A stretch of 64,000 bases of DNA from Mucilaginibacter sp. (lineage in GTDB: Bacteria > Bacteroidota > Bacteroidia > Sphingobacteriales > Sphingobacteriaceae). Positions within the stretch are counted from its first letter, which is position 1; every line of letters starts with the position of its first letter. The position numbers and the translations under genes were made by a program. The stretch spans positions 40,976 through 104,975 of the forward strand of contig JANXTT010000009.1 of the NCBI GenBank assembly GCA_025352225.1. The letters are read 5' to 3'. The notes beneath the pieces are model-generated. The model ran no database searches and was not told where the DNA came from. It was given only the letters and a program-made list of their open reading frames with translations. Below, piece by piece: positions 50,254 to 59,319 of this stretch.

Positions 50254-51558
50254 CTATTTTATATAGTTTTTAATAACCTGTAGCATATAATCATAATGCG
50301 CATTGTTTAAGCCTGGCCAAACCCCTAACCAGAACGATCTGTTCATAATGATGTCTGTGTTTGGTAAATCGCCTATGCTTCTATGATTAATATTGGCATA
50401 AGCAGGCTGGCGGAGCAAGTTACCGCCAAATAACAAACGTGTACCAATCTTCTTCTCCTCCAGGTGTTGTACTAGCATATGACGGTCTGCGGCATCACCT
50501 TCACGCAAGGTAAGTAAAAACCCAAACCACGAAGGCTCACTATGTAAGGTTGCCTCGGGTAAAATGAAGATTTCTTCAAGCTCCTTCATTCGTTCGTGCA
50601 GGGAATTAAAGTTTTCTCTTCTGCGTTTTACAAAATGATCTACCTTTTTAAGTTGAGATACACCAAAAGCGGCCTGCATATCTGTAACCTTCAAATTGAA
50701 CCCAATATGTGAGTAAGTATATTTATGGTCATAACCAAATGGTAGTGAGCCCAGTTGCTGTGAAAAACGGCATCCGCAGGTATTATCTTTGCCGGGTTCA
50801 CAATAGCAATCTCTTCCCCAATCGCGAAAACTTTCTGCAATTTTACCGAGTTCAGGATTATTAATTAATACCGCTCCGCCTTCGCCCATGGTAATATGGT
50901 GTGCCGGATAAAATGAAAAGGTAGAGATATCCCCAAAGGTACCCGTTTTTTTACCTCTATAGGTGGCCCCCAAAGAATCACAGTCATCCTCTACCACCCA
51001 AAGGTTATATTTTTTAGCTACCCGCATCACCTCATCTAAATCAAATGGATTACCCAATGAATGCGCTATCATGATAGCTTTTGTTTTTGGCGACACAGCG
51101 GCCTCTATATCTTCGGCTTTTACATTATGAGTGGCAATATCTACATCAACAAATACGGGGATAGCACCAAATTGAATCATTGGGTTTACCGTAGTAGGGA
51201 AACCTGCTGCAACAGTTATTACTTCGTCACCAGGTTTTACCGCGCGATCGCCTAACTTTGGAGACGTTAAAGCATAAAACGCGACCAGATTTGCTGATGA
51301 GCCTGAATTAACAAGCAATGCCTTGCTAGCTCCAAAATAAGCTGCAAAATCTCTCTCAAAATCGTTGGCAAAACGTCCGGCAGTAAGCCAGCCATCCAAT
51401 GCTGCATCAACACCCATTAACAGATCATCTTCATCTAAAACCTTTCCGGTAACCGGGATATAGTTTTCGCCTGCTATGATCGGCCTATTGATATTCGGTT
51501 GTATGGCTTTAGATAAATGTGCCTTAAGTTCGGGGTTGATATTTTTAAAACTATCCAT
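50254..51558 (-). CDS. rfbH: CDP-4-keto-6-deoxy-D-glucose 3-dehydrase (E1, RfbH)
   Basis: The 434-residue protein is an aminotransferase-fold enzyme of the DegT/DnrJ group. It has the E1 hallmarks: [14 protein letters not shown] with His220 where an aminotransferase has the PLP lysine, and a cysteine cluster [15 protein letters not shown] for the [2Fe-2S] centre. Working with the reductase E3, it removes the C3 hydroxyl of CDP-4-keto-6-deoxyglucose to give the 3,6-dideoxy-4-keto sugar. It lies 32 bases after the upstream SDR gene. Confidence 0.94.
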   Translation of the reverse strand: MDSFKNINPELKAHLSKAIQPNINRPIIAGENYIPVTGKVLDEDDLLMGVDAALDGWLTAGRFANDFERDFAAYFGASKALLVNSGSSANLVAFYALTSPKLGDRAVKPGDEVITVAAGFPTTVNPMIQFGAIPVFVDVDIATHNVKAEDIEAAVSPKTKAIMIAHSLGNPFDLDEVMRVAKKYNLWVVEDDCDSLGATYRGKKTGTFGDISTFSFYPAHHITMGEGGAVLINNPELGKIAESFRDWGRDCYCEPGKDNTCGCRFSQQLGSLPFGYDHKYTYSHIGFNLKVTDMQAAFGVSQLKKVDHFVKRRRENFNSLHERMKELEEIFILPEATLHSEPSWFGFLLTLREGDAADRHMLVQHLEEKKIGTRLLFGGNLLRQPAYANINHRSIGDLPNTDIIMNRSFWLGVWPGLNNAHYDYMLQVIKNYIK

Positions 51559-51590
51559 ATTAAAGTTTTATAGTTTATAAAGGCAGGTAC

Positions 51591-52649
51591 TTATATACCT
51601 GCATGTTTATACCAGTTAATTGTTTTTTTTAACGCCAGATCAAAATCAATGGTTTGTTTTACATCCAGATCCTGCTTTATGGCCGTCGTATCGGGAACTG
51701 ATACGGACGGATGCGCAGGATACTGTTTTGAGTATTTTACTAAAACCTCTATTTTATTAGAAAAGTTTGACGTTACTTTTCCAGACAAATCTTTTAATGA
51801 TATTGGTTGATCGCCGCCAAGATTATAGGTTGCTCCTCTTTTTCCATTGGCTAAAGCTTTTAAGAGCCAGAAAGCCATGTCGCTTCCATATAAATAACTT
51901 CTTATCGTGTCTTCATTTCCTAAGATACGTATCGGGCCACCTAATATGCTATCTCTGATAAAGTTATTTATTGCCCAAGGTTTCTCCAGCCCCTGATACG
52001 GGCCGATAAGAGAAAAGGGACGAATGATAACTATAGGCAATTTTTGCTGGTTACGGTAGATGGCACATACTGTTTCGGCCATACGTTTTGATTCGCTGTA
52101 TGCAGCTTTTACAGTATTACAGTCCAATACACCTAATTGATTTTCTTTAATTTGGGTTTGCGGGTGTATAGGCTGCCCATAAACATTATTTGAGCTTAAA
52201 TGAATAAATTTGTTAATACTGGGTAATCGCAGGCAGGCATCCAGTATAGCATTAGTACCTTTATAAAAGGTATCCATAGTTTTAAGCGGGTTAATGGAAT
52301 GTTTCCTATTATCGGGGGAACCAGCTGCATGAATCACCCACTTTACATCTTCGGGTATAATACCTACATTTCTAACATCCTGCTCAATCAGATTTATAAA
52401 TGATTGTTTTGCCAGATGTGGAACTTCTTCCTTATACTCCTGAACGTTTCGGGCTAGAAGATATAATTTGATATTAAAATTGTATTCATTATTTAACAAT
52501 GAAACTGCTTCAGCTATCCATTTACCAACAAATCCAGTTCCTCCGGTAATAAGTATAGATTGATCTTTAAGGCCTTCCAGCGACTCCAGATAATCTGATA
52601 GTGAAATTTCACAATCTGCCTTTAATGAATTTATGGTTTCCTGCTTCAT
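51591..52649 (-). CDS. SDR reductase/epimerase linked to the branched-sugar module
   Basis: The 352-residue extended SDR has ILITGGTGFVGKWIAEAVSL at the NAD site, LSSNNVYGQPIHPQT, and the catalytic YSESK, followed by IRPFSLIGPYQGLEKPWAIN. It is a paralogue of the gene at 56366-57445: both share TGGTGF-GKW, YSE-KR-AE and an RSYLY segment. Its ATG overlaps the DmpG-like stop by 4 bases. It probably reduces or epimerises a keto sugar made by the ThDP enzyme, as YerF does in yersiniose synthesis. Confidence 0.74.
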   Translation of the reverse strand: MKQETINSLKADCEISLSDYLESLEGLKDQSILITGGTGFVGKWIAEAVSLLNNEYNFNIKLYLLARNVQEYKEEVPHLAKQSFINLIEQDVRNVGIIPEDVKWVIHAAGSPDNRKHSINPLKTMDTFYKGTNAILDACLRLPSINKFIHLSSNNVYGQPIHPQTQIKENQLGVLDCNTVKAAYSESKRMAETVCAIYRNQQKLPIVIIRPFSLIGPYQGLEKPWAINNFIRDSILGGPIRILGNEDTIRSYLYGSDMAFWLLKALANGKRGATYNLGGDQPISLKDLSGKVTSNFSNKIEVLVKYSKQYPAHPSVSVPDTTAIKQDLDVKQTIDFDLALKKTINWYKHAGI

Positions 52650-53656
52650 TTTTTCTTTAATTTAACTAGGTCCAATACAACTTCTATGATCAGATCTTCC
52701 TGTCCGGCTACTACCTTCCGTCTCCCCAATTCAAAATATACGTCGCGCTGATCTACATTATATTCGTTTGATATTCTGGTTACATGTTTTGAAAAACCCG
52801 AGAATACCCCTGCCAAGCCGCTAACTATACTTTCAGATTTAATAATAGGTACTAAGGGCATAATTTCTTTTTCTGCAATATCTGCGGCATCTAATACTTT
52901 ATAAAGGTCAATACCTGTGGTATAACCTAATTTGGATAATACCGCAACGAGTACTTCCAGTTGAGCATTACCGGCACCGGCACCAAAACCGCGGGCTGTA
53001 CCATCAAGAATTGTAGCTCCAGCGTCAACAGCGGCTAAACTATTAGCTATGCCCATGCCTAAATTGTTGTGCCCATGAAAGCCAACCGGAACAGACAAAC
53101 CGTCAACCAATGCGGCAATACGTTCGATTACATCTGAAGGGAGATAAGCCCCAGCAGAATCCATAATAATAATGCCTTCTGCACCATAAAGCTCCATTTT
53201 TTGAGCTTCTTCAACTAGTAATTCGGGCGAGGCCATATGGCTCATCATCAATACGCCGTATGCTTCTTTACCTTTTTCGCGGGCAAAGCCGAGGTGTCTT
53301 TGTGTGATATCAGCTTCGGTACAATGCGAGGCTACTCTGATCACGTCTACTCCAATTTCTATAGCTCTTTTCAGATCTCTTTGAATGGTGGCAAAGCCGG
53401 GAATTACGTGTATGCCTAGCTTACTTTTTGTTAAATGTTTACGGGCTGTTTCTAACAATACCACATCGGTTTCCAAGCTTTCGCCCACTTGTAGTGACGA
53501 TGCACCCAAACCATTACCATGGCCTACTTCTACAATGGGTATTGCGGCTCTGTCTGCTGCCTGACAATAGATAGCTACCTGGCTGGCTGATAGTTGATGG
53601 GCCACTGCATGGTTACCATCTCTTAAGGTCGGATCGCTGATTAAAATGTGTTTCAT
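52646..53656 (-). CDS. 4-hydroxy-2-oxovalerate aldolase (DmpG/BphI family)
   Basis: The 336-residue class II, metal-dependent aldolase has DPTLRDGNHAVAHQ (Arg12, Asp13, His16 in the active-site arrangement), GFHGHNNLGMGIANSL with metal ligands His194 and His196, and the C-terminal FELGRRKVVAGQEDLIIEV. This is full-length compared with catabolic DmpG enzymes (about 340). It splits 4-hydroxy-2-oxopentanoate into pyruvate and acetaldehyde, and can run backwards. It overlaps the DmpF-like gene by 4 bases, which fits the channelling complex of these enzymes. The setting is unusual: no meta-cleavage genes, but CDP-sugar genes on both sides. Confidence 0.9.
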   Translation of the reverse strand: MKHILISDPTLRDGNHAVAHQLSASQVAIYCQAADRAAIPIVEVGHGNGLGASSLQVGESLETDVVLLETARKHLTKSKLGIHVIPGFATIQRDLKRAIEIGVDVIRVASHCTEADITQRHLGFAREKGKEAYGVLMMSHMASPELLVEEAQKMELYGAEGIIIMDSAGAYLPSDVIERIAALVDGLSVPVGFHGHNNLGMGIANSLAAVDAGATILDGTARGFGAGAGNAQLEVLVAVLSKLGYTTGIDLYKVLDAADIAEKEIMPLVPIIKSESIVSGLAGVFSGFSKHVTRISNEYNVDQRDVYFELGRRKVVAGQEDLIIEVVLDLVKLKKK

Positions 53657-54546
53657 TTATTTAATGTTTGATCTGATATGGTATCTTTCTTTTTCGCGTA
53701 TTCTTCAGCCACAGCTATAGCAGCACAATTGATGATATCAAGGTTGCCTGCATATTTAGGCAAATAATCGCCCAATCCCTGAGCCTTCACCATAACAACT
53801 ATTCGATTGTTTTCATATATAGGCCCAACCAATAACTGATATCCAGGCACATAGGTATTTATTTTTTTTACCATTGCTTTAACAGCTTTTGTTAAACCTT
53901 CAATATCCGGGTTTTTAACTTTGGCAAATATCGTTGTTTGCATATCAATGCAAGGATCCGCAGGATTCAGGTTTAATATAGCTTTAGTTCTTTTAGCGCC
54001 TGAAAACTGTCGTACGCCTTCTTCTGTGGTGTCTATATATTCATCCAAGTTTAAACGTGTTGCAGGTCCTGCACTACGCGATGAAATACTTGAAACTACT
54101 TCTATATATTCAACATCAGTATGTGTTTGCCCAATAAGATATGCAATGGGGATAGACGCCTGCCCTCCGCAGGTTACCATATTTACATTCTGATTGGTAA
54201 TAGAATCTTCCAAATTTACTGCTGGTATACTCAAGCCGCCCAATTTGGCAGGAGTCATATCCACTACAATTTTGCCAAGTTCTTTTAATATTGCCCAATG
54301 GTGGAAAGCATCTTTTGCTGAGGTAGCATCAAACACCAGATCGCAGCAATCCGGATCTTTTACAATAGCGTTTATGCTTTGGTCTGATACCTTTACCCCT
54401 AAACTTATAGCTTTAGCCATACCAGGAGAAGATAGATTTCTTCCTATAAACAACACACACTCTAAATATGATGAGCGCTGAATTTTGATCAGTAAATCTG
54501 TACCAATATTACCACTACCTAATATAGCTACTCTTAATTTGCTCAT
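53653..54546 (-). CDS. Acylating acetaldehyde dehydrogenase (DmpF/BphJ family)
   Basis: The 297-residue protein has VAILGSGNIGTDLL at the NAD site, the catalytic Cys126 in MVTCGGQASIP, and VGPIYENNRIVVMVKAQGLG with GNLDIINCAAI in the dimer/aldolase-contact end. It interconverts acetyl-CoA and acetaldehyde using NADH. In the usual DmpFG pair the aldehyde is channelled between active sites. The 4-base overlap with the aldolase gene and the 9-base gap to the ThDP-enzyme gene mark one translational unit. Confidence 0.9.
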   Translation of the reverse strand: MSKLRVAILGSGNIGTDLLIKIQRSSYLECVLFIGRNLSSPGMAKAISLGVKVSDQSINAIVKDPDCCDLVFDATSAKDAFHHWAILKELGKIVVDMTPAKLGGLSIPAVNLEDSITNQNVNMVTCGGQASIPIAYLIGQTHTDVEYIEVVSSISSRSAGPATRLNLDEYIDTTEEGVRQFSGAKRTKAILNLNPADPCIDMQTTIFAKVKNPDIEGLTKAVKAMVKKINTYVPGYQLLVGPIYENNRIVVMVKAQGLGDYLPKYAGNLDIINCAAIAVAEEYAKKKDTISDQTLNK

Positions 54547-54555
54547 ATTTTTAAT

Positions 54556-56379
54556 TTATTGTACCTCAATATCCATTGATTTTGGATGTAATCCACTCAA
54601 CATATTTGTTCTTAATTCTTCCCTGGATATAAATGGCGCCAAATCTTCTAGTGGCGGAGAGATCAGGGATCCGTCTTTTTGTATGGCTAAGGCTAATTTA
54701 GGTACAAATGTTTGCTGCGGATGCATAAACACTTCACATATTACAGGCCCGTTATAGGCTTGAACTTCGGGGATATACCGATCAAAATCTTCCCAGGTTC
54801 TAATCCGAAAGCTTTTGAATTTAAAGGCATCAGCAAGTGCGCTAAAATCCGGACAACTTACCCCTGATTTTAAGTCTGTACCGGCTGCACGCCCTTTAAA
54901 CAAAGCCTTCTGTGTATGTTTAATCATCAAATAGCCATCATTATTAAATATAAATAATTTAATTGGAAGCTGATGATGGGCCATCGTTTGCAGTTCCTGG
55001 AGGTTCATCATCATTCCACCATCACAATTCAGGCACATTACTTCGCCTCTATTTGTAGCAAACGACGCTCCTAAAGCCGCAGGTAAGCCATAACCCATTT
55101 CGCCTAAACCAGTTGAGGTCATTAAACGCTGCCCTTTTTTTAATTTCAAGGCCTGATGTCCACTCAATAAAGCAGTTCCCATATCGGTTACTATGATTTG
55201 GTCATCTTTCAAATAATGGCTCAACTTTTCCATAAATGGATATGAATTGATAAAACCATCACGGTCTGGATGATCTGTCGGAGTTACCCAAGGGTATTTT
55301 TCTCTGTAATTATCACAAATACTAACCCACTCTACATAATCATTTGTTGGTTGTTCGTTAAGTTGGGTTGTTATCTCCTGCAAAAAGTTTTTGGCATCGG
55401 CTACTATGGTATGTTTATAACGTGCCTGATATTTCAGGAGTTCTTCTTTATCAATATCAACTACAGCGATCTGTGCATCACGGGCCAGTTCGTTAATTTC
55501 ATATCCTATTTGCGAGATAGCCATCCGGGTCCCTATACACAATAAATAATCACAATTCTGCAATACAAAATTGGCACAACGCTGCCCATAAGTACCAGCT
55601 CGGCCATAAACCAATGCATGATGCGAATCGACCATATCAATACCTGCCCAAGTAATGATCGCCGGTATTCCAGACTGCGCTAATAACGGCTCTATCAATT
55701 CTACTCCTTTTGCTAATCTGATACCATGCCCTAACCATATTAAAGGGCGTTTGGCTTTTTTAAGATCCGTTACGATTTGAGCTACCTGGTTACTTAAGTT
55801 TATTTCAATATCACTTTCTTGGTTCTTTTTAGCAATGTAGGGGCTCAACAATTCATCATCTATAATTGTTGATTGAATATTCATTGGAATATCTACCCAC
55901 ACCGGCCCAGGACGGCCTTCTGTGGTAATTGCATATGCTTTCTCCAATTCATTTTTTGTTTCTTTCGGGTCGAGAATACGGCTCGCGTATTTAGTAACCT
56001 TTTCAACCATTAATGAACTATCATAGCCTTGGACGCCCCACATCCGTAAATTTTTATGTGGTTCTATATATTTTGAATTTTCATTACCAGATATAATCAG
56101 CCCCGGGATAGAATCTGCCCAGGCACTTACAACGCCCGTTACCCCATTTGTTGAACCCGCTCCGGTGGTTAAAAGTGCTGCCGTTACCTTACCTGTAATG
56201 CGATAATAAGTTTGCATAGCCATACACGCAGCCTGCTCGTGATGAACACAGACGATTTCTGTATATCCTTTGCTAAATATCGAATCAAATATATGGGCAT
56301 TGCCTGCTCCTATTATTCCAAATACATGCCTTATTTCTTTCTCCTCTAAAAAATCCGCTATCGCATCACTTATTTTCAT
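54556..56379 (-). CDS. ThDP-dependent acyl-transfer enzyme, acetolactate-synthase-like
   Basis: The 607-residue protein has the three-domain ThDP layout. The N-terminal part carries the cofactor-activating Glu48 in VHHEQAA and TTGAGSTNGVTGVVSAWADS. The C-terminal domain has the diphosphate motif LNCDGGMMMN (452-455) closed by NND near 479. In LPS loci, YerE-like relatives transfer the acetyl unit of pyruvate to a CDP-4-keto sugar. Here the donor may instead be the 2-oxo acid made by the DmpFG pair. It overlaps the upstream SDR gene by 14 bases. Confidence 0.83.
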   Translation of the reverse strand: MKISDAIADFLEEKEIRHVFGIIGAGNAHIFDSIFSKGYTEIVCVHHEQAACMAMQTYYRITGKVTAALLTTGAGSTNGVTGVVSAWADSIPGLIISGNENSKYIEPHKNLRMWGVQGYDSSLMVEKVTKYASRILDPKETKNELEKAYAITTEGRPGPVWVDIPMNIQSTIIDDELLSPYIAKKNQESDIEINLSNQVAQIVTDLKKAKRPLIWLGHGIRLAKGVELIEPLLAQSGIPAIITWAGIDMVDSHHALVYGRAGTYGQRCANFVLQNCDYLLCIGTRMAISQIGYEINELARDAQIAVVDIDKEELLKYQARYKHTIVADAKNFLQEITTQLNEQPTNDYVEWVSICDNYREKYPWVTPTDHPDRDGFINSYPFMEKLSHYLKDDQIIVTDMGTALLSGHQALKLKKGQRLMTSTGLGEMGYGLPAALGASFATNRGEVMCLNCDGGMMMNLQELQTMAHHQLPIKLFIFNNDGYLMIKHTQKALFKGRAAGTDLKSGVSCPDFSALADAFKFKSFRIRTWEDFDRYIPEVQAYNGPVICEVFMHPQQTFVPKLALAIQKDGSLISPPLEDLAPFISREELRTNMLSGLHPKSMDIEVQ

Positions 56380-57445
56380 TAAACTCTTCTTTAAATATAC
56401 TTAAACCATTGTGATCATCCGCGTTATAAAAATTATACGTCTTTAATAATGCATTATTTAAATTTATTAAAACTTTTAAACCTAATTCATTTTTGGCCCG
56501 ATCTATATTGGGCACATATCTTTGAACCGGTGTGCGAGTGTTTTTTTCTTTAAGAATTGTTACTGCGGTATGATGATTAGCTAACTCGGAAATCATGTTA
56601 GCTAATTCAGCAATAGTAATATCTTCATCAGACCCCACATTATATGGCCGGCAAGGTTCCCCTTTTAATAAAATCGTTAATAACCATATAACCAAATCTG
56701 CAGCATAAAGATATGATCGATAAGGAGTACCATCACCATTTATTTTTATTGGTTTTCCATTTATAACGTCGCTGATAAAATTGCCAACAGCAAAATGTTT
56801 ATCAAGAGGAAGATAAGGGCCTGTAAATGCAAAGCATCGAGCAATTTTGGAATTTACCCCATATTGATTAAAATATATCGCTGCCAGCATCTCAGCTACT
56901 CTTTTTCCTTCGGAGTAGGCTGCTGCTGCATTTATAACAGGAGCAATATTTGTATCTTCGGATAGGTGTGTAATGTCTTCAGGTTGTTTACCATATACAG
57001 CACCCGAACTTGTATGTAAAACCGCTAGTACTTTTTTATTTTTAGCCAATTCAAGAACATGCTTTGTGCCCTCAAATATTGTATCAAACATATCCAGTGG
57101 ATATTCTAGATTCACGGATACACTAGCTTCAGTTGCGGCATGTATGATGTAGTGAAGCGGAACATCTGGAAAAACAAAATTCTTAATATCACCCTTTATA
57201 ACATGAATATATTGTTGTTTAAAATGAGGAAATTTTTGCAAAAAAGTTTCAGGGTCGCGACTTAAAACATAAAATGTACTTGAAAGCGACAATTGATTAG
57301 AAGCATAGGCAAAGCTCTCTAGCAACCACTTCCCAAAAAAACCAGTACCGCCAGTTATTAAAATAGTTTTTTGCGCAAACTGCTCCCATAACGTAGTAGT
57401 ATTGTTCAATATATGCCTTAAATCAATTTCTGAAATACTTTTCAT
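56366..57445 (-). CDS. SDR reductase/epimerase, paralogue of the gene at 51.6 kb
   Basis: The 359-residue extended SDR has ILITGGTGFFGKWLLESFAY at the NAD site, LHTSSGAVYGKQPED, the catalytic YSEGK, and ARCFAFTGPYLPLDKHFAVG. It lies between rfbG (1-base gap) and the ThDP-enzyme gene (14-base overlap). Reduction of the keto group left by acyl transfer, or of the sugar 4-keto group, are the likely jobs. The exact substrate is unknown. Confidence 0.76.
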   Translation of the reverse strand: MKSISEIDLRHILNNTTTLWEQFAQKTILITGGTGFFGKWLLESFAYASNQLSLSSTFYVLSRDPETFLQKFPHFKQQYIHVIKGDIKNFVFPDVPLHYIIHAATEASVSVNLEYPLDMFDTIFEGTKHVLELAKNKKVLAVLHTSSGAVYGKQPEDITHLSEDTNIAPVINAAAAYSEGKRVAEMLAAIYFNQYGVNSKIARCFAFTGPYLPLDKHFAVGNFISDVINGKPIKINGDGTPYRSYLYAADLVIWLLTILLKGEPCRPYNVGSDEDITIAELANMISELANHHTAVTILKEKNTRTPVQRYVPNIDRAKNELGLKVLINLNNALLKTYNFYNADDHNGLSIFKEEFNENK

Positions 57446-57446
57446 A

Positions 57447-58532
57447 TTACGGAGTCTGATTTAAAAATTCTGTTATCTGTTTTTCAGTAAAACCTACTAT
57501 CTGATCGGCGTTATCAAAATATTGTTTATACCAATCAATAGTATATTTTAATGCTCCCATAGCATTAAGTTTAGGCTGCCACCCAATTTCTGTTATTGCT
57601 TTACTAATATCAAGTTTCAACAGTCCAGCTTCGTGTGGCCTATCTGCTGGCTGATCGATAAAATACTCACCTTTTCCCCAACATTTTATAGATAGGTCAA
57701 CCATATCTTTAACAGGTAAAGCATCGTTAAAATGAGGCCCAAAATTAAAAGCCTGGCTATATTTAACAGGTTCGGTAGTTAATTTAGCGCCTAACAACAA
57801 ATATCCCAGCAATGGTTCAAGCACATGCTGCCATGGCCTGATCGAATCAGGATTACGTATCTCAATCTTTATATTTTTTGACAAAGCCCTCACTATATCA
57901 GGTATCAACCTGTCTTTTGCCCAATCACCACCGCCTATCACATTACCTGCACGGCCTACAGCTATGCTTTTTTTGTGCCTATTGAAAGTGTTAATATTAA
58001 AAAACGAATTGCGGTATGAATCAATTACAAGCTCGGCACAAGCCTTGCTGGCACTATAAGGATCGTAGCCACCTAACCGGTCGTTTTCCCTATAAGGATA
58101 TGCCCATTCATGGTTATGGTAAACTTTATCGGTGGTAATCAAAACCACATTGCATGGTTTTTCTAATAGCCTTACAGCATCTAATACATTGGCTGTACCG
58201 ATCGCATTTACTTCGAACGTTTCGGCCGGAATATCATAAGATAACCTAACTAACGGCTGCGCCGCAAGATGGAAAACATAGTCGGGTTGAAAATTTGTTA
58301 TTGCCTTGCTAAGCGTATCTTTATCACGCAGATCCGCTATTATGGAATCACAAAGCTGACCACCACCTATCAAATTATACAAGTTAAATTCATTTTCGGG
58401 GGCTAGGGCATAACCTTTTACTTCGGCACCCAGCATATGCAATATCTTAAGCAGCCACGATCCCTTAAAGCCTGTATGCCCTGTAAGAAAAATCTTTTTT
58501 CCTTGATAGATATTTTTTAAAGCGTTAATCAT
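57447..58532 (-). CDS. rfbG: CDP-glucose 4,6-dehydratase
   Basis: The 361-residue extended SDR has IFLTGHTGFKGSWLLKILHM, FHLAAQPLVRLSYDIPAETF, the catalytic YSASK in GGYDPYSASKACAEL, and GRAGNVIGGGDWAKDRLIPD. This set is diagnostic for RfbG. It turns CDP-D-glucose into CDP-4-keto-6-deoxyglucose. It lies 3 bases downstream of rfbF, the usual pair. Confidence 0.95.
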   Translation of the reverse strand: MINALKNIYQGKKIFLTGHTGFKGSWLLKILHMLGAEVKGYALAPENEFNLYNLIGGGQLCDSIIADLRDKDTLSKAITNFQPDYVFHLAAQPLVRLSYDIPAETFEVNAIGTANVLDAVRLLEKPCNVVLITTDKVYHNHEWAYPYRENDRLGGYDPYSASKACAELVIDSYRNSFFNINTFNRHKKSIAVGRAGNVIGGGDWAKDRLIPDIVRALSKNIKIEIRNPDSIRPWQHVLEPLLGYLLLGAKLTTEPVKYSQAFNFGPHFNDALPVKDMVDLSIKCWGKGEYFIDQPADRPHEAGLLKLDISKAITEIGWQPKLNAMGALKYTIDWYKQYFDNADQIVGFTEKQITEFLNQTP

Positions 58533-58535
58533 GTT

Positions 58536-59309
58536 TTACCAAATTTTCCAGGGTGCTTTATTTACGTCCCACATCTCATTCAGGTCATTTTTATCTTTCA
58601 ATGTATCCATTGGGCGCCAAAATCCGTCGTGTTTAAAAGCATCCATCTGACCCTGTAGAGCAATTTCTTCCATTGGCCCTTTTTCCCAAATTGTTCCATC
58701 GCCATCTTTGATATAATCAAAAACATTAGGCTCGCATACAAAATAACCTCCGTTAATCCACGAACCATCTCCTTTGGGCTTTTCAAAAAATGAATGCACT
58801 TCGTTTTTTTCGTTGATATCTAAAACCCCAAACCTGCCTGATGGTTGTACTGACGTAACTGTGCAGTATTTACCATTAAGTTGGTGAAAATCAACTAAAG
58901 CTTTTATGTCTATATTACCAACGCCATCACCATATGTTAGTAAAAATGGCTCGTTATTAGTATAATGCTGAATTCGTTTTATTCTTCCACCCGTCATTGA
59001 CTCGTTACCTGTATCAACCAGGGTAATCTTCCATGGTTCAGCCTGAGAATCATGAACTTCTACAGAATTAAGTTTTAAATCTATCGTCACATCCGATTTA
59101 TGTAAAAAATAATTCGCAAAGTATTCTTTGATCACATAGCCCCTATAACCTAAGCAAATTATAAAGTCATTATACCCATATTTGGAGTATATTTTCATAA
59201 TATGCCATAGAACTGGCATTCCGCCAATTTCTACCATAGGCTTGGGTTTCAGAACTGTCTCTTCCGATAGTCTGGTGCCTAATCCACCTGCCAAAATTAC
59301 TACTTTCAT
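58536..59309 (-). CDS. rfbF: Glucose-1-phosphate cytidylyltransferase
   Basis: The 257-residue protein starts VVILAGGLGTRLSEETVLKP, with the nucleotidyltransferase GGxGTR motif and the RfbF-specific PKPMVEIGGMPVLWHIMK, and has FLLTYGDGVGNIDIKAL at the metal site. It makes CDP-glucose from CTP and glucose 1-phosphate, the first committed step of the 3,6-dideoxyhexose branch. Confidence 0.96.
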   Translation of the reverse strand: MKVVILAGGLGTRLSEETVLKPKPMVEIGGMPVLWHIMKIYSKYGYNDFIICLGYRGYVIKEYFANYFLHKSDVTIDLKLNSVEVHDSQAEPWKITLVDTGNESMTGGRIKRIQHYTNNEPFLLTYGDGVGNIDIKALVDFHQLNGKYCTVTSVQPSGRFGVLDINEKNEVHSFFEKPKGDGSWINGGYFVCEPNVFDYIKDGDGTIWEKGPMEEIALQGQMDAFKHDGFWRPMDTLKDKNDLNEMWDVNKAPWKIW

Positions 59310-59319
59310 AGGTTGTTTT

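Noticed and set aside
52646..54546. Aromatic meta-cleavage catabolic operon suggested by the DmpG and DmpF homologues
   Set aside because: No ring-cleavage dioxygenase, hydrolase, decarboxylase or hydratase genes are present; all neighbours make nucleotide sugars or glycans.
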